This document shows positions 59,614 to 64,000 of a stretch of 64,000 nucleotides of DNA, piece after piece (position 1 is the stretch's first letter; each line of letters begins with the position of its first letter). The notes under the pieces were generated by a model. The model was not told the DNA's origin. It saw only the letters and a program-made list of their open reading frames with translations, and ran no database searches. The DNA is from Parasponia andersonii. Taxonomy: Eukaryota > Streptophyta > Magnoliopsida > Rosales > Cannabaceae. Location of the stretch: assembly GCA_002914805.1 (NCBI GenBank), contig JXTB01000548.1, positions 85,562-149,561 on the forward strand. The letters run 5' to 3'. A program made the position numbers and the translations under genes.

Positions 59614-62584
59614 TGTTGGTTTTTTGAAACGATTTTCGCAACAAAAGATTGGTCTAGGATCATTGAATTTTTTTTTTCAGAACAATTGATTATATGAGTG
59701 TATAATATTAATTCATAGTAAATAGAAACATACAAAGAGAATACATCTAATACCTTTTGTAGTCTATCAGTAAATTCTAGTTTTTCTGTCTTCTAAACCA
59801 CGATCTTCCAATCCAAATCTCAATCACAATTTGATGAACGTGAGAGGATTGCATATGTTAGTCCAATGTTAGCCAACCTAAAAAGGGGATGGTGAATTGA
59901 GTTTTAAAGACTTTTACAAACTTTTTTTGACAATAAAATAAATTTAGCAAGTAAAAGCAATAACAAGTAAAGATAGATAAATTGCATACACAAGCTCAAA
60001 ACAAGTAAGAAAGAGAGATAGAGATAGAAAAATTAAAACTCTATTTTTATAAGATTTAATAAATACGATGGTTTGTCTATGTCCTGCCAACCCGTTTTGA
60101 ACTATCCACTATCGGATCAAGAGAATGTGCTTGACCATCTCTTTTACACAACGAGTGCTTTCTCCTTAGACACACTTACGCTTTTACAATAGTCTTGAAT
60201 CCCACTCTATTATGCTTAACATGAATTGTTTAAACTTTTGTGTCAATCTCACTAAAACCAGATTATTTATGAATTCGGTGTCAACCTTATTTCATATATA
60301 CAATTTGGTTTTTGTTTGTTGAGACACTCAACTAGAATTTCTCAAAAGAATATAGTTGATACAAGATAAATCTAGAGAGAATAAATGACAACATAAGATA
60401 TGATCTAGTTTGGCTCAATTGAGTTTTGTGAAATTTGAAAGTTTGATTCACAAAAGATGATTTGAACAACTTGAAAGTATGTTTAAAGCAATTTAGAAAT
60501 GTTTAAATGTTGTTTCAAGTATTAAAAAAGCCTTCTATAAATAAACTAGAATGAAAACTAGTCATTTTAGATCGTTTGATAGAAAATCTGTCATTTTCAG
60601 CAGACTGAAAGTTTACTTTTAGTAGACCGAAAATACTAGCTGTTAAAAGTGTAGTTATAACAGTCGGATTTTAAAAAGTCGTCAAAAATAGAAAACAAAG
60701 GAATCGGTAGATCGATTCTCACTGCTGGTCTGTTGATTCTACTTGAGAGCATGTTTTCAATTTTATTTAAAGGCATTTTCAATTGTTTCCAAAATGTGAC
60801 TTTATAAATTGATTTAATATGTAATATAAGAACTATAGAAATTCATAAATCAATTTAAAAGCTCTTACAAAATAAATTTTATATTTTAATTGGAAATAAA
60901 TAGATTTGATAGTTTAGCTTTGAAAAATTCTAATTAAATAAAAAATTTGAGCAATTGAAGATCATATAATGCATAGACAAATATTCAAATACAAGAACTA
61001 AATGTATAACTTTTGCTAGTCTAAGGCTTATGTTCTTTAATCTTTGCCTTCAAACTCTTTTCCATAATTAATCTTAAACATCTTGTAATCCTTTCAATTT
61101 AATATATTGCACACTCAAGTAGATTATTAGTTCTTAATCATATGTTTGTTAACTTCAAATTAAGAGTATATTATTGATGATACAAAGCATGACTCAACAA
61201 TGTATAATTTTTTAAACTTACACTTTAAGCACTTACAATATTTTCAACATAGGAAGACTGTCTTCTTTTTCTCTCTAAGTTATGGAGGCTCTATAGAAAA
61301 TAGTACATCGTATGTATTCTGTTATGGTTTTACCTTATATATATAGTTATTAAACTATTTAATAAATAATATTTTAATCAAATTAATNCTAATTTTTATT
61401 TATCCAATTATCTAATAATGAGATATTTTTAAATTCAAAATTTAAATAAATTAGGAAACTTATCTCTCCATAAATTTAAATTAATTAATTAATAACAATT
61501 ATTAATTATTGTATACAAATAATTCATCTAGACAAAATATGTAGTAACAAAAATAATGTAATATCTAATACAATGTTTGTAAGAGGTAAAATTAAGAACT
61601 TATGGACTTGTAATTTAAGCTCTAATAAATTATGACAATTAATTAAAATCTTTAATTAATTTGTCTAATTTATTAATTCCAGTATTACTGCACTAAAAAT
61701 CTAGAATTGCACTCTTAAAGTTACAGAATCAATTTATTCAAAAAAACATCGAGCGGTCCATTGATTTAATTATTACATATAATTCAATCTTCATAGATGA
61801 TTCATAATTGGAGTTAGGTCATGTTCTATTTACTTCTTTAATTATATCTTTATCCTTATATACCATTGATTCTCCAATGAACAATTAATTTATAAATCTA
61901 TTATAAATTAAGTATTCAAACTGTTCAACTCTTGGATCAATACACAAGGGAATCATCTTTCTAGCTTCTTAATAGAAAGAATAGATTTTATATTTGTAAG
62001 CTACATTCTCTACTACTGTTCTTATTATGCTCCAAAATTACAAGTATTTCGGTCTGTTTACGAAAGGAACTTTTAACAAGTATGTTAAAGAATATAATAT
62101 TATCAATAGGAGTCTATAACTACTCAAGATTAAGATTAATCTACATATGATCATCTAGTGACATTATTTGAACTCTCAATAGTTAGTAGAATTGATGTGA
62201 GATTCAAATCATATCTAGTTTAGTCCTATATACTCGAATTATATAAAATGTCTCTATTGTAATGTTAACACATCAATAATCCAAATAAAACTATTATATT
62301 CTCAATGTTAATGGATCGTACTAATAATATTTAATTAAAGATCTCAAACTTTAATTAATTATTATGGACTATATTTAGTTTATTATCCACAAATTTAATC
62401 CTCATATATATAATACTTATATACTAAATTTGTGATCACATAAATAAAATAGGGATTTTCTGATATTTAAAGATATACAAATTATGCACAAATTCATATA
62501 AAAAAATATCATTTTATTAATTCAATAAATATCTAATATATATATATGTATATATATACATGTTTTAGAGCATAAACTCTAACC
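59614..62584 (-). mobile_element. Copia-type solo LTR family S, copy 2
   Basis: Inverted relative to copy 1 (33235-34560 plus 43930-44010) and alike along its length. Flanks ATAGT (59609-59613) and GTAGT (62585-62589) form a 5-bp duplication with one change. On the minus strand it starts GGTTAGAGTTTATGC and ends AAAACCAACA. A TATATATATAAGG box lies near 61345. Without the nested insertion it is about 1.6 kb. A single undetermined base occurs at 61388. Confidence 0.75.
59856..61199 (-). mobile_element. Second copia-type solo LTR nested in copy 2
   Basis: About 1.34 kb absent from copy 1 of family S. On the minus strand it starts TGTTGAGTCATGC and ends GGACTAACA, as copia LTRs do. The flanks GCATA and (one or two bases off) GTATA suggest an imperfect 5-bp duplication. 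No internal region. Confidence 0.6.
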
Positions 62585-62589
62585 GTAGT

Positions 62590-63837
62590 AGCATGACACG
62601 ATGACTGTGCCCGAGTTAGTATAACATGATTAATATACTTAAATTAGATGATGTAAGATTCTTTTAGTATAATTTTAATTTAAAAAAAATTATCAAAAAT
62701 AAAATTAAAATATTTTGTTAAAAATTAAAAATAAAATAATTTTTTTAATGACAACCAAAAAATTTAATAAATTTGGATAAAAAGTTCTATTTAGAAATAA
62801 TTAGGGCCATAGGATAAAAGCCTAAAACCTACATTGGGCCACTTTGCAATGTGTAAAACTCATAAATATAAATTTCAAAGGACAACAAAATTAAAAATAT
62901 ATAATATATATATATATAATGGTTAGATTAAGCTCGATAGACTAGATTATATTAAGAAAGAGGAATAATTAGGTACGTTAATGGACAAATATGATAATAA
63001 GCACAATTAAGTATGAAAAAAGATATATAAAAAAAGCACGATTAATTACAGAAAAAAATATGAAAGTGAATATAATTAGACACAAAATGAATAATATCAA
63101 AAACAAACACGATAAGATGTGATAATAGGCAAGGCACGACAAAAAATTAATGGCAAAAACAGGCGTAATAAAATACGAGCACATTACTGGCCAGACATAG
63201 TATGACTGAAGACAATAATAGGCCGACGCTAAATGTGCTTGGCGCTGGCTTGCCCAATTAATATTACTATGTAAAGGTATATTTAGGGCACCATATTTGA
63301 TCAAATGGTTCTTCTGGCCCACAGAGCTCAAAAAGTCAGTACCACTCGATGCACATGATTCTGACCTTGCTGTGTAATATTCTTCTTCCTAAATTGCCGT
63401 CCGCTGCCTTTTCCTTTCTTATCCTTTTTTTAGTTTTTTTTTTAATCTATAAAAAAGAAAAGAAATCATTCCTCAGGTCACAAATAAGGAATAAATTGTT
63501 CCTTTAAGATCTTTGACCAAATCGTTTCTCACGTCACGAAGACCATTTCATTTTTTTTTTTTGGAAAAAAAAATTGGAACACACTTGAGAGGCAAGATTT
63601 TGGGCAAGTTTCTGAACATTCTTCAAAAGGCGAGCTAAGCCCAAAAAAATCATACAAATTTCGTAAGAACAACGACACAACAAATTTTGGTCAATAACAT
63701 CGGATGAGAATTTACTTCAAGAATTGGCTATTTGGCATTGTTTTATATTTTTTCCTTAAGTTTTTTTTTTCAGAGATCAAGACAAAAAATATTTTTCATC
63801 GTTCTTGTTGTGCGGTCTAAAATCCTAAGGTCGCATA
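62590..63837. other. Intergenic, nothing recognised
   Basis: AT-rich. The 117-codon minus-strand frame at 63331-62978 begins at TTG and is hydrophobic because of base composition. No motif is visible. Confidence 0.45.
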
Positions 63838-63960
63838 AGGATTATATGCGACCTCCTCCGTGAAGGTTATATGCGACCTCCTCCGTGAGGATTATATGCG
63901 ACCTTTTCCGTGATGGTTATATGCGACCTCTTCCACAGGTTTTGTGCGATCTTCTCCGTG
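63838..63960. repeat. 25-bp minisatellite, about five units
   Basis: Units of the type ATATGCGACCTCCTCCGTGA repeat with a 25-bp period (ATGCG at 63846, 63871, 63896, 63921; a diverged fifth at about 63944). Just before it, GGTCGCATA (63829-63837) is the inverse of TATGCGACC in the first unit, so the left edge can form a hairpin. It is GC-richer than the surroundings. Confidence 0.85.
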
Positions 63961-64000
63961 CAGTTTGCCTTGACAAACAGGAAACCTATGAAGAGAAGTG

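Noticed and set aside
62978-63331. 117-codon hydrophobic minus-strand frame
   Set aside because: It starts at TTG, its hydrophobicity follows from T-rich composition, and no family is recognised.
1-64000. CRISPR arrays, bacterial operons, riboswitches, tRNA and rRNA genes
   Set aside because: No spaced identical repeats, Shine-Dalgarno-led gene runs or conserved RNA signatures seen; the window is plant nuclear DNA.

Overview
The window is nuclear DNA from a flowering plant, most likely a eudicot. It is AT-rich, about two thirds of it is dead copia- and gypsy-type LTR elements, and it holds intron-bearing plant gene debris and two plant family-1 glycosyltransferase genes. I cannot name the species. 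I see no bacterial operons, CRISPR array, tRNA or rRNA gene.

Only two loci look like live protein genes. Both are on the minus strand and encode UGT71-like UDP-glycosyltransferases: UGT-A (30917..32332, 471 aa) and UGT-B (57122..58564, 480 aa). They are clear paralogues about 25 kb apart, so this is a small tandem UGT cluster pushed apart by transposons. Both keep the 44-residue PSPG donor-binding box and the active-site Asp. Both lack the catalytic His of the GxGHL motif (Leu in UGT-A, Asn in UGT-B), which is the most notable coding feature here. The open frames continue upstream of the first ATG in both genes, but those upstream codons have no ATG start. UGT-B has a good candidate 77-nt leader intron which, if spliced, adds a transit-peptide-like N-terminus in frame.

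Layout from left to right. 1-3600: AT-rich DNA with a Tourist-like MITE and a small fold-back. 3612-4741: LINE fragment. 4742-13415: decayed minus-strand copia carrying a 2.8-kb head-to-tail repeat pair and other inserted DNA. 13425-15868: intron-containing relic of the host DNA polymerase eta gene (POLH), six recognisable exons. 15869-20188: 3' end of a minus-strand chromovirus-type gypsy element (LTR plus integrase). 20189-29440: plus-strand copia relic with a gypsy solo LTR in its 5' LTR and, in its integrase region, an LTR-derived element with 115-bp inverted ends. 30917-32551: UGT-A and its promoter. 33235-44010: copia solo LTR split by a 9.4-kb LTR-bounded copia (34561-43929, minus). 44010-46560: minus-strand Reina-like gypsy relic. 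46560-57100: A-rich DNA, a LINE 3' end, a 1.3-kb fold-back element and Mutator-type MITEs. 57122-58776: UGT-B and its promoter. 59153-62584: a MITE, then a solo LTR with another solo LTR inside it. 63838-63960: 25-bp minisatellite.

Nesting and target-site duplications (ATAGT, CTCAT, GGTTA/AGTTA, ATAGT/GTAGT, 9-bp MITE duplications) give a relative order of insertion. The biology left to express is glycosylation of small molecules by the UGT pair, or a non-catalytic or altered role for it. Everything else reads as decaying genome. Identities were judged by eye from translated motifs; no database search was run.
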